Made by a program: the position numbers and the translations under genes
Notes under the pieces: generated by a model
Database searches by the model: none
What the model was told of the DNA's origin: nothing
Seen by the model: the letters and a program-made list of their open reading frames with translations, nothing else
Shown: positions 16,329-25,312 of the stretch, piece after piece
Position numbering within the stretch: the first letter of the stretch is position 1
Layout of the letters: each line of letters starts with the position of its first letter
Source: Candidatus Cacconaster equifaecalis
GTDB lineage: Bacteria; Bacteroidota; Bacteroidia; Bacteroidales; UBA932
Assembly: GCA_018064445.1 (NCBI GenBank)
Contig: JAGHVE010000161.1
Coordinates: forward strand, 1-39,863
DNA length: 39,863 nucleotides
Reading direction: 5' to 3'

Positions 16329-17006
16329 TTATATGTCCAGAATGTGGAAAGGGTTATAAGAGATATCTTCATCAATGACATCCAGGGCTTCTTTGTTCTT
16401 AAGTACTTTCACGACGTGTTGAGTCAACGGTAAAAGAACGGCTTCATACACCAGTTTAGCCAGTACTTGGCAGACAATCATCAGAACAAGCCTCCGGAAA
16501 CCGACGGCCCAGAATACTATCGGCATAAATATCAATGAATCCGTAAGGTCTCCGGCTATGGATGAGACAATAGCTCTCAGGGGAAAATATCTACCCTTCG
16601 AGGCTCTTTTCATCAGGCTCATCACCGTGGCATTGACCGTTGAACCGGCAAAGAATGCGGCAAAGGATGCCAGAGCGACCTTGATCTCCATCCTGAAGAT
16701 GTAGTTGAAGTGTTCTCCTCCATCCCAGAAACCGGCTCCCGGAATAATGACGACTGCCTGTGCCACGGCGACAACGAAGAAGTTCATCAGGAATGCGACC
16801 CAGATGGAGAAACGCGCCAAGCGATATCCGTATACTTCCGAAATGCAATCGTTGATTATGTATGATACCGGGAAAATGAGGAGGTCTCCCGTGAGGACCA
16901 GCCCCCAGAGTGTAAACACCTTCGTTGTAAACAGGTTGGATGAGATGAGGCATACTGTCATAAGCACGCACATCATCATAAATCTGACGGAAACCTTATG
17001 TTTCAT
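16329..17006 (-). CDS. yhhQ: Queuosine precursor transporter (YhhQ/VUT family)
   Basis: MKHKVSVRFMMMCVLMTVCLISSNLFTTKVF...FPVSYIINDCISEVYGYRLAR...SIAGDLTDSLIFMPIVFW. Start probably 17006 rather than 17066. Confidence 0.85.
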   Translation of the reverse strand: MKHKVSVRFMMMCVLMTVCLISSNLFTTKVFTLWGLVLTGDLLIFPVSYIINDCISEVYGYRLARFSIWVAFLMNFFVVAVAQAVVIIPGAGFWDGGEHFNYIFRMEIKVALASFAAFFAGSTVNATVMSLMKRASKGRYFPLRAIVSSIAGDLTDSLIFMPIVFWAVGFRRLVLMIVCQVLAKLVYEAVLLPLTQHVVKVLKNKEALDVIDEDISYNPFHILDI

Positions 17007-17096
17007 ATCTCCTGCTTTTTTATAAAGGATGACAAACGCATCTCCAAAATCCTCAAAGTCACCCATTTCGACAGGATGTTCATAATGGAGTAGCAG

Positions 17097-17852
17097 TTAC
17101 AGGTCCTGAGGTCTGTCGTGAAGGACGGCCTTGCGGAGTTCGAAGTTCTGACCGAGGTATTTCTTGCGCACTTCGGGATTGTTGGCAAGCTGTTCGGCCG
17201 TTCCGCTCTCAAGAATTGTACCCTCATACAGAAGGTACGCCCTGTCGGTGATGGCCAGTGTCTCGTGGACGTTGTGGTCGGTTATGATTATTCCGATGTT
17301 CTTGGTCTTCAACTTTGCGATGATATGCTGGATATCCTCCACGGCGATGGGGTCCACCCCGGCGAACGGCTCGTCGAGAAGGATGAACTTGGGGTTGATT
17401 GCCAGTGCCCGCGCAATCTCGCATCGGCGGCGTTCTCCTCCCGAGAGCTGGATTCCCAGACTCTTGCGGACTTTCTGAAGTCCGAATTCATCAAGAAGGG
17501 ACTCGAGCCTCTCATATCTGTAATTCCTGTCAAATCCGGCCATCTCCATAACGGACAGTATATTGTTCTCCACGCTCATCGTCCTGAACACGGACGCCTC
17601 CTGTGCCAGATATCCCACTCCCTTCTGAGCCCTGCGGTACATCGGAAGCATCGTTATCTCCTCGTCATCAAGGAAAATCTTCCCTCCGTTCGGCTTTACA
17701 AGGCCCGTAATCATATAGAAACTGGTTGTCTTTCCTGCACCGTTGGGTCCCAGAAGCCCCACAATCTCCCCCTGCTCAACCTCGATTGAGACATCCTTCA
17801 CAACCGTGCGTTTGCCATATTTCTTTACAAGATGTTCACTGTACAGTTTCAT
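17097..17852 (-). CDS. lptB: LPS export ABC transporter ATP-binding protein
   Basis: Walker A GPNGAGKTTSFYMITGL, LSGGERRRCEIARALA, ILLDEPFAGVDPIAVEDI, typical LptB. Confidence 0.96.
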   Translation of the reverse strand: MKLYSEHLVKKYGKRTVVKDVSIEVEQGEIVGLLGPNGAGKTTSFYMITGLVKPNGGKIFLDDEEITMLPMYRRAQKGVGYLAQEASVFRTMSVENNILSVMEMAGFDRNYRYERLESLLDEFGLQKVRKSLGIQLSGGERRRCEIARALAINPKFILLDEPFAGVDPIAVEDIQHIIAKLKTKNIGIIITDHNVHETLAITDRAYLLYEGTILESGTAEQLANNPEVRKKYLGQNFELRKAVLHDRPQDL

Positions 17853-17864
17853 AGTCCAATTCCT

Positions 17865-19532
17865 TTACGATGTCTCCAGTTTGAAATCATCCCTCAAATG
17901 CCTGAATTCCTCTGAATTGCGGTTGAGATAATCCACCTTGTCGGAAGGCATGTGCAGGGCTGCGGCGGTGCTTTCGGTCACTTCAGGAACCGCCACCCTC
18001 AACCTGATGTTCCCGTTGGAGAGCCGGACCCTGAGGAAATTTTCAAGACGATGGAGACAGTTGTGCTCTATCCACTCCTTCTGAGCCTGATTCCCAACCT
18101 CAAAGACAATGTTTGAATCTTCTTCTATCCTGGTCACGGCCTTTGCCAGCGCGGCTGAAAGGCTCGGACGACTTGATTCACTCTTTGCAAGAGCCTCCCA
18201 AGCAGTAGCGAGAGACCCTGCTTCCAAAGGAACGTCCTCTTTCGGAGCCTGTTCCTGTTTCGGTGCCGGTGTCTGCATCGCGGCCTGCTGCATCACAGCC
18301 TTGATGGACAGCCCCGAAATCCCGGCTTTCTTTTCAGGAGCCGCCGCCGGAGCGGGAGCTGAAGCTGGAGCCACAACCTGCTGCTGCGCTGCCACGGGTT
18401 GAATTGCAGGGGCTTTCGCCGCTGAAGAAGAGGCGAACGCACCGCTGAGGGCGCATATCCGCATCAGCGCAAACTCTATGAGCAATCTGGGATTGCCGCT
18501 CTGCCTGTATGCGGCGTCGCAGGCATTGGTAATCTTGAGAGCCTCGAAAAGAAATGCCGGAGTGCATTTTTTGCAATATTCCTCATATTTCGCGACAGCC
18601 GACGGCGAAAGCTCGACCAGAGTCCTGGCGGCCTTGTTGCCGGATATTATCAAATCCCTGAAATGCGAACTGAGCCCGGCCACGAAGCCCTGCGCATTGA
18701 AGCCCTTGGAGAGAATCTCGTCAAGCAGGAGCATCGCCGACGTGTAATCCCCGGCGAGGAAACTGTCAGTCATCCGGAAATAATACTCGTAGTCAAGAAC
18801 GTTCAGATTGCTGATGACCTGTTCGTATGTCACCTTCCTGCCGCAGAATGCGACCGTCTGGTCAAACAGAGTGAGGGCGTCCCTCATCGCGCCGTCGGCT
18901 TTCCGCGCTATCACGTGCATCGCATCCTCGCTGATTTCTATTCCCTCCCCGGCTGCAATGCTTTTCATATTGGTCACCATATCCTCGATGGAGATACGGT
19001 TGAAGTCGTATGTCTGGCAGCGGGAGAGGATGGTGGGAAGAATCTTGTGCTTTTCTGTCGTGGCGAGGATGAATATCGCGTGCGCCGGGGGTTCCTCAAG
19101 AGTCTTGAGAAATGCATTGAATGCGGCCTGGGAGAGCATATGCACCTCATCTATTATATAGACGCTGTACTTTCCGACCTGAGGAGGAATCCTCACCTTC
19201 TCGGTAAGGGCACGGATATCCTCGACCGAATTGTTCGATGCGGCATCGAGTTCGTGGATACTGTAAGACCTGTTCTCGGCGAAAGAGCGGCAGGACTCGC
19301 ACTCCCCGCAGGGTTCTAGGTCCGGCCCCGGATTGGAACAGTTGATTGTCCTGGCAAAAATTCTGGCAGCGCTCGTCTTGCCCACCCCACGGGGGCCGCA
19401 GAACAGATAAGCGTGAGCCAGCTGCCCCCTCTGAATCGAGTTCTTGAGGGTTCTGGCGATTGTCTGCTGTCCGAGCAGCGTTTCAAAACTTGACGGCCTG
19501 TATTTCCTGGCCGAGACTATGAATTGTTCCAT
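17865..19532 (-). CDS. dnaX: DNA polymerase III subunit gamma/tau
   Basis: ARKYRPSSFETLLGQQTIARTLKNSIQRGQLAHAYLFCGPRGVGKTSAARIFAR, Cys zinc site CGECESC. Confidence 0.97.
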   Translation of the reverse strand: MEQFIVSARKYRPSSFETLLGQQTIARTLKNSIQRGQLAHAYLFCGPRGVGKTSAARIFARTINCSNPGPDLEPCGECESCRSFAENRSYSIHELDAASNNSVEDIRALTEKVRIPPQVGKYSVYIIDEVHMLSQAAFNAFLKTLEEPPAHAIFILATTEKHKILPTILSRCQTYDFNRISIEDMVTNMKSIAAGEGIEISEDAMHVIARKADGAMRDALTLFDQTVAFCGRKVTYEQVISNLNVLDYEYYFRMTDSFLAGDYTSAMLLLDEILSKGFNAQGFVAGLSSHFRDLIISGNKAARTLVELSPSAVAKYEEYCKKCTPAFLFEALKITNACDAAYRQSGNPRLLIEFALMRICALSGAFASSSAAKAPAIQPVAAQQQVVAPASAPAPAAAPEKKAGISGLSIKAVMQQAAMQTPAPKQEQAPKEDVPLEAGSLATAWEALAKSESSRPSLSAALAKAVTRIEEDSNIVFEVGNQAQKEWIEHNCLHRLENFLRVRLSNGNIRLRVAVPEVTESTAAALHMPSDKVDYLNRNSEEFRHLRDDFKLETS

Positions 19533-19571
19533 AACTTACAAATATAGTCAAAAAAAGAGTAACTTCGCAGT

Positions 19572-20813
19572 ATGATTTTTACAAAGACATTCGATTGCGG
19601 ATTGAAGATGGTGCTCAAACGGACGCCGTCTCCGGTTTCATACAGCGCGCTGACCATCAAATCGGGTACCAGAAACGAGCCGAAGGGGAAGAGCGGAATC
19701 GCCCATATGACCGAACATATGCTTTTCAAGGGCACTGCCCGCCGCACCCCGCAGGAAATCAGCGACCGCCTGGAACTGCTCGGAGGAGAGTTGAACGCAT
19801 ACACGACCAAGGAGGAGACAGTCATCTATTCCGCCGTACTCAAGGAGGACACGTCAAAAGCCGTGGACCTTATGATGGAGATGGCCTTCACCTCATCGTT
19901 CCTCGAAAATGAACTTGACAAGGAACGCCAGGTCATCATCGATGAAATCAATATGTACAAGGACTCCCCGTCCGACTGCATTTTTGACGATTTCGAAAAA
20001 ATGCTCTATGGAGAGCATCCCCTCGCAAGACCCATATTGGGAAGTGCCGCAAGCCTGAGAAAAATCAGGTCCGCCGACCTGAAGGCATACACGCGGACAA
20101 ACTTCAGGCCGGAGACGATGTGCATCTCCATCACTGGGAACATCACCCAGCAGAGGGCTGAAAAAATCGTCGCCGAATCGATACGGAGATATGTTCCCGA
20201 CGGGTATGAACCGTCACCGGCAGTCTCTCCGGCCCTGGAAGGGGGCAGCCTCTCGGCGGGCACTGCGTTCATCAGCGAAATATCCAAGAAGAACCATCAG
20301 ACCAACTGCATAATCGGCGCCTCCGCCTATTCCTATTATGATGAGGACAGGCTGACGCTGATTCTGCTCTCCAATATGCTCGGAGGCCCAGCCACGAACT
20401 CCATCCTCAACCAGCTGCTGAGAGAAAAGAACGCGCTTGTCTATACCGTGGAATCGATATATGTCCCGTTCGCCGACACCGGGTCGATGCTCATCTACTT
20501 CGGATGCGAAAAGCAGAACACCGAAAAATGCCTTGAACTGATTTACGGAGAACTGGAGAAACTGCGGTCCACCCCCGTGCCGGACAAGAAACTGGCCGCC
20601 GCAAAAAAACAGCTTCTGGGACAGCTTGCAATATCTTCCGACAACGGAGAAGCACAGGCTCTGGCCATCGGGAAGAGTATGACGGTATTCGGGCGCATAA
20701 TGCCGGACGAGGAGGTACGCTCGAAAATCAATGCCATCTCCGCAGATCGGCTTCAGAATGCGGCCCGGACTCTGTTCTCTCCGGAGAGGCTGTCCAGACT
20801 CATATACAAATAG
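19572..20813 (+). CDS. M16 family zinc peptidase
   Basis: HMTEHMLFKGTARRTPQEISDRLELLGGELNAYTTKEET (HxxEH), typical M16 spacing. Confidence 0.94.
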   Translation: MIFTKTFDCGLKMVLKRTPSPVSYSALTIKSGTRNEPKGKSGIAHMTEHMLFKGTARRTPQEISDRLELLGGELNAYTTKEETVIYSAVLKEDTSKAVDLMMEMAFTSSFLENELDKERQVIIDEINMYKDSPSDCIFDDFEKMLYGEHPLARPILGSAASLRKIRSADLKAYTRTNFRPETMCISITGNITQQRAEKIVAESIRRYVPDGYEPSPAVSPALEGGSLSAGTAFISEISKKNHQTNCIIGASAYSYYDEDRLTLILLSNMLGGPATNSILNQLLREKNALVYTVESIYVPFADTGSMLIYFGCEKQNTEKCLELIYGELEKLRSTPVPDKKLAAAKKQLLGQLAISSDNGEAQALAIGKSMTVFGRIMPDEEVRSKINAISADRLQNAARTLFSPERLSRLIYK

Positions 20814-20815
20814 CA

Positions 20816-21445
20816 ATGGACGCTCTCGACAGATATCTGGCGGAAAATTCCACCCCGGTCTCCCCTGCTCTCGACTGGCTGGAAAGGCAGACTCACCTCC
20901 GGACCAACCACGCAAGGATGCTGTCGGGGCGGCAGGTGGGAGCACTGCTCCACCACATCACTCTTATGCTGGCCCCCTCACGTGTTCTGGAACTCGGCGT
21001 CTTTACCGGATACTCATCCATCTGCATTGCCTCCGCCCTCAGGGAAGGGGCCCTGCTGGATTCCATCGAAATCAACGACGAACTCGAAGACCTTATCAGG
21101 GAGGGTTTTGCCCGGGCAGGCGTCTCGGAGAGAATCAACCTGATTTTCGGAGATGCCGGAGCCCTCATCCCGGGACTTGACGCAACCTACGACCTCGCAT
21201 ACATCGACGCCAACAAGAGGGAGTACGCACTGTACTACAGCGAAGTGATTGACAAGGTCCGCAGCGGCGGCTACATAATTGCCGACAATGTTCTGTGGGA
21301 CGGGAAAGTTTATGAGGAATGCGGGGCCCGCGACCCCCAGACACAGGGGATAGAGGAATTCAACCGCATCGTCGCAGAAGACGACCGCGTCGAAAACTTC
21401 ATTCTTCCCCTGCGGGACGGACTGAACATCATACGAAAAAAATGA
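20816..21445 (+). CDS. SAM-dependent O-methyltransferase (class I, COMT-like)
   Basis: VLELGVFTGYSSICIASAL, DLAYIDANKREYALYYSEVIDKVRSGGYIIADNVLWDGKV. Confidence 0.93.
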   Translation: MDALDRYLAENSTPVSPALDWLERQTHLRTNHARMLSGRQVGALLHHITLMLAPSRVLELGVFTGYSSICIASALREGALLDSIEINDELEDLIREGFARAGVSERINLIFGDAGALIPGLDATYDLAYIDANKREYALYYSEVIDKVRSGGYIIADNVLWDGKVYEECGARDPQTQGIEEFNRIVAEDDRVENFILPLRDGLNIIRKK

Positions 21446-21483
21446 TTACATTTGTTTGATAATCTGATATAACCACACACATT

Positions 21484-23427
21484 ATGGCCAATACTACAGG
21501 ATACAAATGGAAATACAGCTCCCTCGGAGGAGCGGTCCGCATTGCCGTGGAAAGCGGAGAAGACATCGCCCACCTTGGCGAACTCGACCAGAAACTTTGG
21601 ACAGTGCTCAGTTGTCCCACGACCGGCCTGGAATTCAACCGGAGGTTTATGGAGATTCTGGATACGGACAATGACGGAAAGATAAGAATCAACGAAGTCA
21701 TCGCCGCTTCGAATTGGATCACGTCCGTACTGAAAAACCCCGACAGACTGCTTGACGACAATCCGGAAATCGGTATTGATGAAATCAACTCCGACAATCC
21801 CGAAGGAGCGGAGCTTGCCCGGGCCGCAAGAAAGATGCTGGAGTCCCTGTCGAAGGACAAATCGTCAATCTGCGACGCAGACGTTCAGGAATATATCGCC
21901 GGCATAGACCTCAAATGCGCTGCGGTGAAGGAGGCCGCCATCAAGAAGGAGACACTCAACGCCCCTTACGCCGAAAAAAGTGATGATGCCGCCGCGGCAT
22001 TCCAGGCCATCCGCGGAAAGGTTGACGACTTTTTCGTAAGGTGCAACCTGGTTCAGTTCGACGCCGACTGCAACGGAGTTCTTGACGTATCCGTCGACAG
22101 CATAGCCGCAATCAGCGGAGAGAATCTCTCCGGTTGTGCCGACAAGATTGCGGTCCAACCCATCGCAAGGCCCTCTGAAAAGTTGGAACTACCTCTCCTT
22201 CAAGGCATCAACCCTTCCTGGAAAGCGGCTTTCGAATCTTTCAGGACTCTGGTCCTTGACGAGGAGTTCCCCGGAGCAGCCTCAATCACGGAGGAGCAGT
22301 GGAAATCCGTTTCAGAGAAAATTGACTCATACACCTCACGCAAGGCCGAAATCGCGGCGGCAAGCGCCGAAGTCCTTGACGGCTCCCTGGCTGAAGAGCG
22401 TGCGTTCATAGCCCCTCTGGAAAAATTCGTCCTGCTCACCGCGCATCTTTACACCTTCCTGAACAACTACGTGTCCCTGAAAGACTTCTACCGTAAAATC
22501 CGCCCCGCAATCTTCCAATCCGGAGTCCTTTTCATAGACCAGCGGGCCTGCGAGCTTTGCGTGAAGGTCGCGGATATGGGCAAGCACGCCGATATGGCCA
22601 ATCTCAGCGGAATGTTCCTGATATACTGTGACTGTGTCTCCAAAGTCAAGGGAGAGACCATCAAGATTGTCGCGGTGATGACTGAAGGCAACATAAACCG
22701 GATCAGGGTCGGCACCAATGCCGTCTATTATGACAGGGACGGCCTTGACTGGGACGCCACCGTCACGAAAATCGTGGAGAATCCCATCAGCATACGTCAG
22801 GCTATGTGGAGTCCGTACCGAAGGTTCTTCAACTGGTGTGAAAGCCAGATCAACAAGTTCGCCGCGAACAAGGAGAGCAAGAGTTTCGACAATCTGACCT
22901 CCGCCGCGACGGATTCGTCCGCACAGGTGGCCTCCGCAGAAGGCCAGAAAGCAGATGGCGGAAAGAAGCAGGCCTTTGACATCGCCAAGTTCTGCGGCAT
23001 CTTTGCAGCCATCGGCATGGCTTTGGGCTACATCGGCTCATTCCTTGTGGCAGCGCTGACAAAGTTCTTGAAACTCTCCTGGTGGCAGATGCCTCTCTCC
23101 ATCCTGGCGATAATGCTTCTGATTTCCGGACCTTCGATGATTATTGCATATCTCAAGCTGCGTAAGAGAAATCTGGGGCCCGTCCTCAATGCCAACGGAT
23201 GGGCCATCAACTCCACTGCGATTGTCAACACCAAGTTCGGAGCCAGCCTGACAAAGACGGCACACTATCCCAAACTCAATCTGTATGACCCCTACGCGCT
23301 GAAGAAAGTTCCCGCCTGGAAGAAGTGGTTCTGGGGAATTCTCATAGTGATTGTTGTCGCTTTTGCCGTTCTATTCTTCACCGGATCGCTGGAATGCATC
23401 TTCCCCGGTTGCAAGTTGGGCAACTAG
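21484..23427 (+). CDS. EF-hand-containing membrane protein of unknown function
   Basis: DTDNDGKIRINE canonical EF-hand loop, degenerate DADCNGVLDVSV, three hydrophobic C-terminal segments. Confidence 0.8.
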   Translation: MANTTGYKWKYSSLGGAVRIAVESGEDIAHLGELDQKLWTVLSCPTTGLEFNRRFMEILDTDNDGKIRINEVIAASNWITSVLKNPDRLLDDNPEIGIDEINSDNPEGAELARAARKMLESLSKDKSSICDADVQEYIAGIDLKCAAVKEAAIKKETLNAPYAEKSDDAAAAFQAIRGKVDDFFVRCNLVQFDADCNGVLDVSVDSIAAISGENLSGCADKIAVQPIARPSEKLELPLLQGINPSWKAAFESFRTLVLDEEFPGAASITEEQWKSVSEKIDSYTSRKAEIAAASAEVLDGSLAEERAFIAPLEKFVLLTAHLYTFLNNYVSLKDFYRKIRPAIFQSGVLFIDQRACELCVKVADMGKHADMANLSGMFLIYCDCVSKVKGETIKIVAVMTEGNINRIRVGTNAVYYDRDGLDWDATVTKIVENPISIRQAMWSPYRRFFNWCESQINKFAANKESKSFDNLTSAATDSSAQVASAEGQKADGGKKQAFDIAKFCGIFAAIGMALGYIGSFLVAALTKFLKLSWWQMPLSILAIMLLISGPSMIIAYLKLRKRNLGPVLNANGWAINSTAIVNTKFGASLTKTAHYPKLNLYDPYALKKVPAWKKWFWGILIVIVVAFAVLFFTGSLECIFPGCKLGN

Positions 23428-23450
23428 AATTTCAAAACATATCTCAAGCC

Positions 23451-23488
23451 ACAGGAGGCCGGGAAATTTCCCGACCTCCTGTGTTTTT
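23451..23488 (+). terminator. Terminator of the EF-hand gene
   Basis: ACAGGAGGCCGGGAA ATTT-type hairpin with CCCGACCTCCTGT then TTTTT. Confidence 0.8.
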
Positions 23489-23507
23489 GCGCCGGTTGAT
23501 AAAATTG

Positions 23508-23560
23508 TGGAAAAAAATGTAAAAATTTGGAAGAAAGTGGAAAAAATAATACTACCTTTG
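23508..23560 (+). promoter_or_regulatory. Candidate MraZ operator (10-bp phased TGGAA repeats) overlapping the mraZ promoter
   Basis: TGGAAAAAAA TGTAAAAATT TGGAAGAAAG TGGAAAAAAT (23508-23547); TTTG 23526-23529 and TACCTTTG 23553-23560. Confidence 0.6.
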
Positions 23561-23598
23561 TGTTGCATATCACAATCACGATACATTATTCGAAGGCA

Positions 23599-24039
23599 AT
23601 GTTCATCGGCTGTTACAAAGCTAAAGTTGACGACAAGGGGAGACTGATTCTCCCCTCCGCCTTCAAATGTGCGCTTGGAGAGGGTGCGGACCTCAGGTTC
23701 GTGGTCAAGAAATCCCTCTTCTCCCCTTGCCTTGAGATGTATGCCTATGCGCAATGGGAAGCCGAGAGCGAGGAAGTCAGGAAGAAGCTCAACTTCTTCA
23801 ACAAGGAGCACGCGCAATTCTGGCGCGAGTATATGCGCGACACCGCCGTCGTAGAACCCGACGGCAAACTCGGAAGGGTGACAATTCCCAAGGAATTGAT
23901 GGCTCAGGCCGGAATAGGGAAAGAGGTCATTTTTGCGGGCAACAATCACATCATCGAAGTCTGGTCGAAAGACATATATGAATCATCCAGGTTGAGCAGC
24001 GAAAACTTCGTGGCTCTGGCTGAGAAGATTTTAGGATAG
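23599..24039 (+). CDS. mraZ: Transcriptional regulator MraZ
   Basis: MFIGCYKAKVDDKGRLILPSAFK ... GKLGRVTIPKELMAQAGIGKEVIFAGNNHIIEVW; start at the internal ATG 23599. Confidence 0.95.
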   Translation: MFIGCYKAKVDDKGRLILPSAFKCALGEGADLRFVVKKSLFSPCLEMYAYAQWEAESEEVRKKLNFFNKEHAQFWREYMRDTAVVEPDGKLGRVTIPKELMAQAGIGKEVIFAGNNHIIEVWSKDIYESSRLSSENFVALAEKILG

Positions 24040-24050
24040 GAGGGGCCCGA

Positions 24051-24953
24051 ATGTCAACCTATCACACCCCTGTCCTGCTGAGCCAAAGCGTTTCAGCATT
24101 GACCGTCCGAAGCAATGGCGTATATGTTGACGCCACCTTCGGAGGAGGAGGACACAGCGCCGCAATTCTGTCAAGACTGGGAGGCGAAGGGAGGCTTGTG
24201 ATTTTCGATCAGGACGAGGATGCGCTGAAGAACGCCCCGGACGACAGAAGGGTCATCCCCGTACACGGAAACTTCAGATTCATACACAATTATCTGAAGT
24301 TCAACGGCTACGGAAAAGTTGACGGGATTTTGGCGGATCTTGGGGTATCCTCCCACCAGTTTGACACTGGGGAAAGGGGGTTTTCCTTCAGATTTGACGC
24401 TCCGCTCGATATGAGGATGAACACGCGGGGCGGCAAAAACGCAGAAGACATTGTGAACGGATACAGCGAAGATCAATTGGACGACATTCTCCATCTGTAC
24501 GGCGAAGTGGAAGGCAGCAGGAAGGTTGCACGCCTCATCTGTCAGGCAAGGGAGGTTTCGCCCATACATACGACCGGAGATCTCGACAAAGCCATCGAAG
24601 CCGTTGTCCCCAAGGCTGGAAGAAGCAAATATCTCGCTAAAGTCTATCAGGCTCTCAGAATAGAGGTCAATCACGAGATGGCCTCTCTCTGCGGACTGAT
24701 GCAGGGGGGCTGCAAATCACTGAAGCCGGGCGGCATATTTGCCGTAATAACGTATCATTCGCTGGAAGACAGGATTGTCAAGAATTTTTTCAAGGCCGGA
24801 AACGCCGAAGGCCTTGTGGAGAGAGATATCAGGGGCCGGGGCGGTTCCCCCTACCGTATGGTGAACAGAAAACCTGTCGTTCCCGATGAGGAGGAGATTT
24901 TGAATAACCCCAGAGCCCGCAGCGCGAAACTCAGAGTGGCACAGAAGATATGA
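24051..24953 (+). CDS. rsmH: 16S rRNA m4C1402 methyltransferase
   Basis: YHTPVLLSQSVSAL, VDATFGGGGHSAAIL, GILADLGVSSHQFD, ITYHSLEDRIVKNFF. Confidence 0.98.
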   Translation: MSTYHTPVLLSQSVSALTVRSNGVYVDATFGGGGHSAAILSRLGGEGRLVIFDQDEDALKNAPDDRRVIPVHGNFRFIHNYLKFNGYGKVDGILADLGVSSHQFDTGERGFSFRFDAPLDMRMNTRGGKNAEDIVNGYSEDQLDDILHLYGEVEGSRKVARLICQAREVSPIHTTGDLDKAIEAVVPKAGRSKYLAKVYQALRIEVNHEMASLCGLMQGGCKSLKPGGIFAVITYHSLEDRIVKNFFKAGNAEGLVERDIRGRGGSPYRMVNRKPVVPDEEEILNNPRARSAKLRVAQKI

Positions 24954-25312
24954 AGAAACCTGATATCAGGAAATGGGCGGCAAAAGGCATCAACCGGTTG
25001 GGCAAGGTGCTCAGCGGTGATGTCGTGCTCAAATTGGGGCTTGACAAGTCTCTCGGTCTCGTCTGCTACATATTCCTGCTGATAAGCGCGCTGATTGCCT
25101 GGAGTCTGACCGTCGAGAACGATATGGTGAAAATCAAGAACAACGAAAGGAAACTTGAAGAACTCAGGATACATTACCACCAAACCGAACTCAACTATAT
25201 CGGAATGGACAGCCGTTCAACCGTAAACAGAATGCTGGAGAGTTACAGTTCAAAACTGAAGGCACCGGCCTGCCCTCCCAAAAGAATCGTAATCAAAAAA
25301 GAGGAAGAATGA
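24950..25312 (+). CDS. ftsL: FtsL-like cell division protein
   Basis: Single TM plus short coiled coil in the canonical rsmH-ftsI position; ATGA overlap both sides. Confidence 0.8.
   Translation: MKKPDIRKWAAKGINRLGKVLSGDVVLKLGLDKSLGLVCYIFLLISALIAWSLTVENDMVKIKNNERKLEELRIHYHQTELNYIGMDSRSTVNRMLESYSSKLKAPACPPKRIVIKKEEE

Noticed and set aside
17865-19532. Programmed frameshift in dnaX
   Set aside because: No A-AAA-AAG-like slippery site seen in the coding strand at the expected position.
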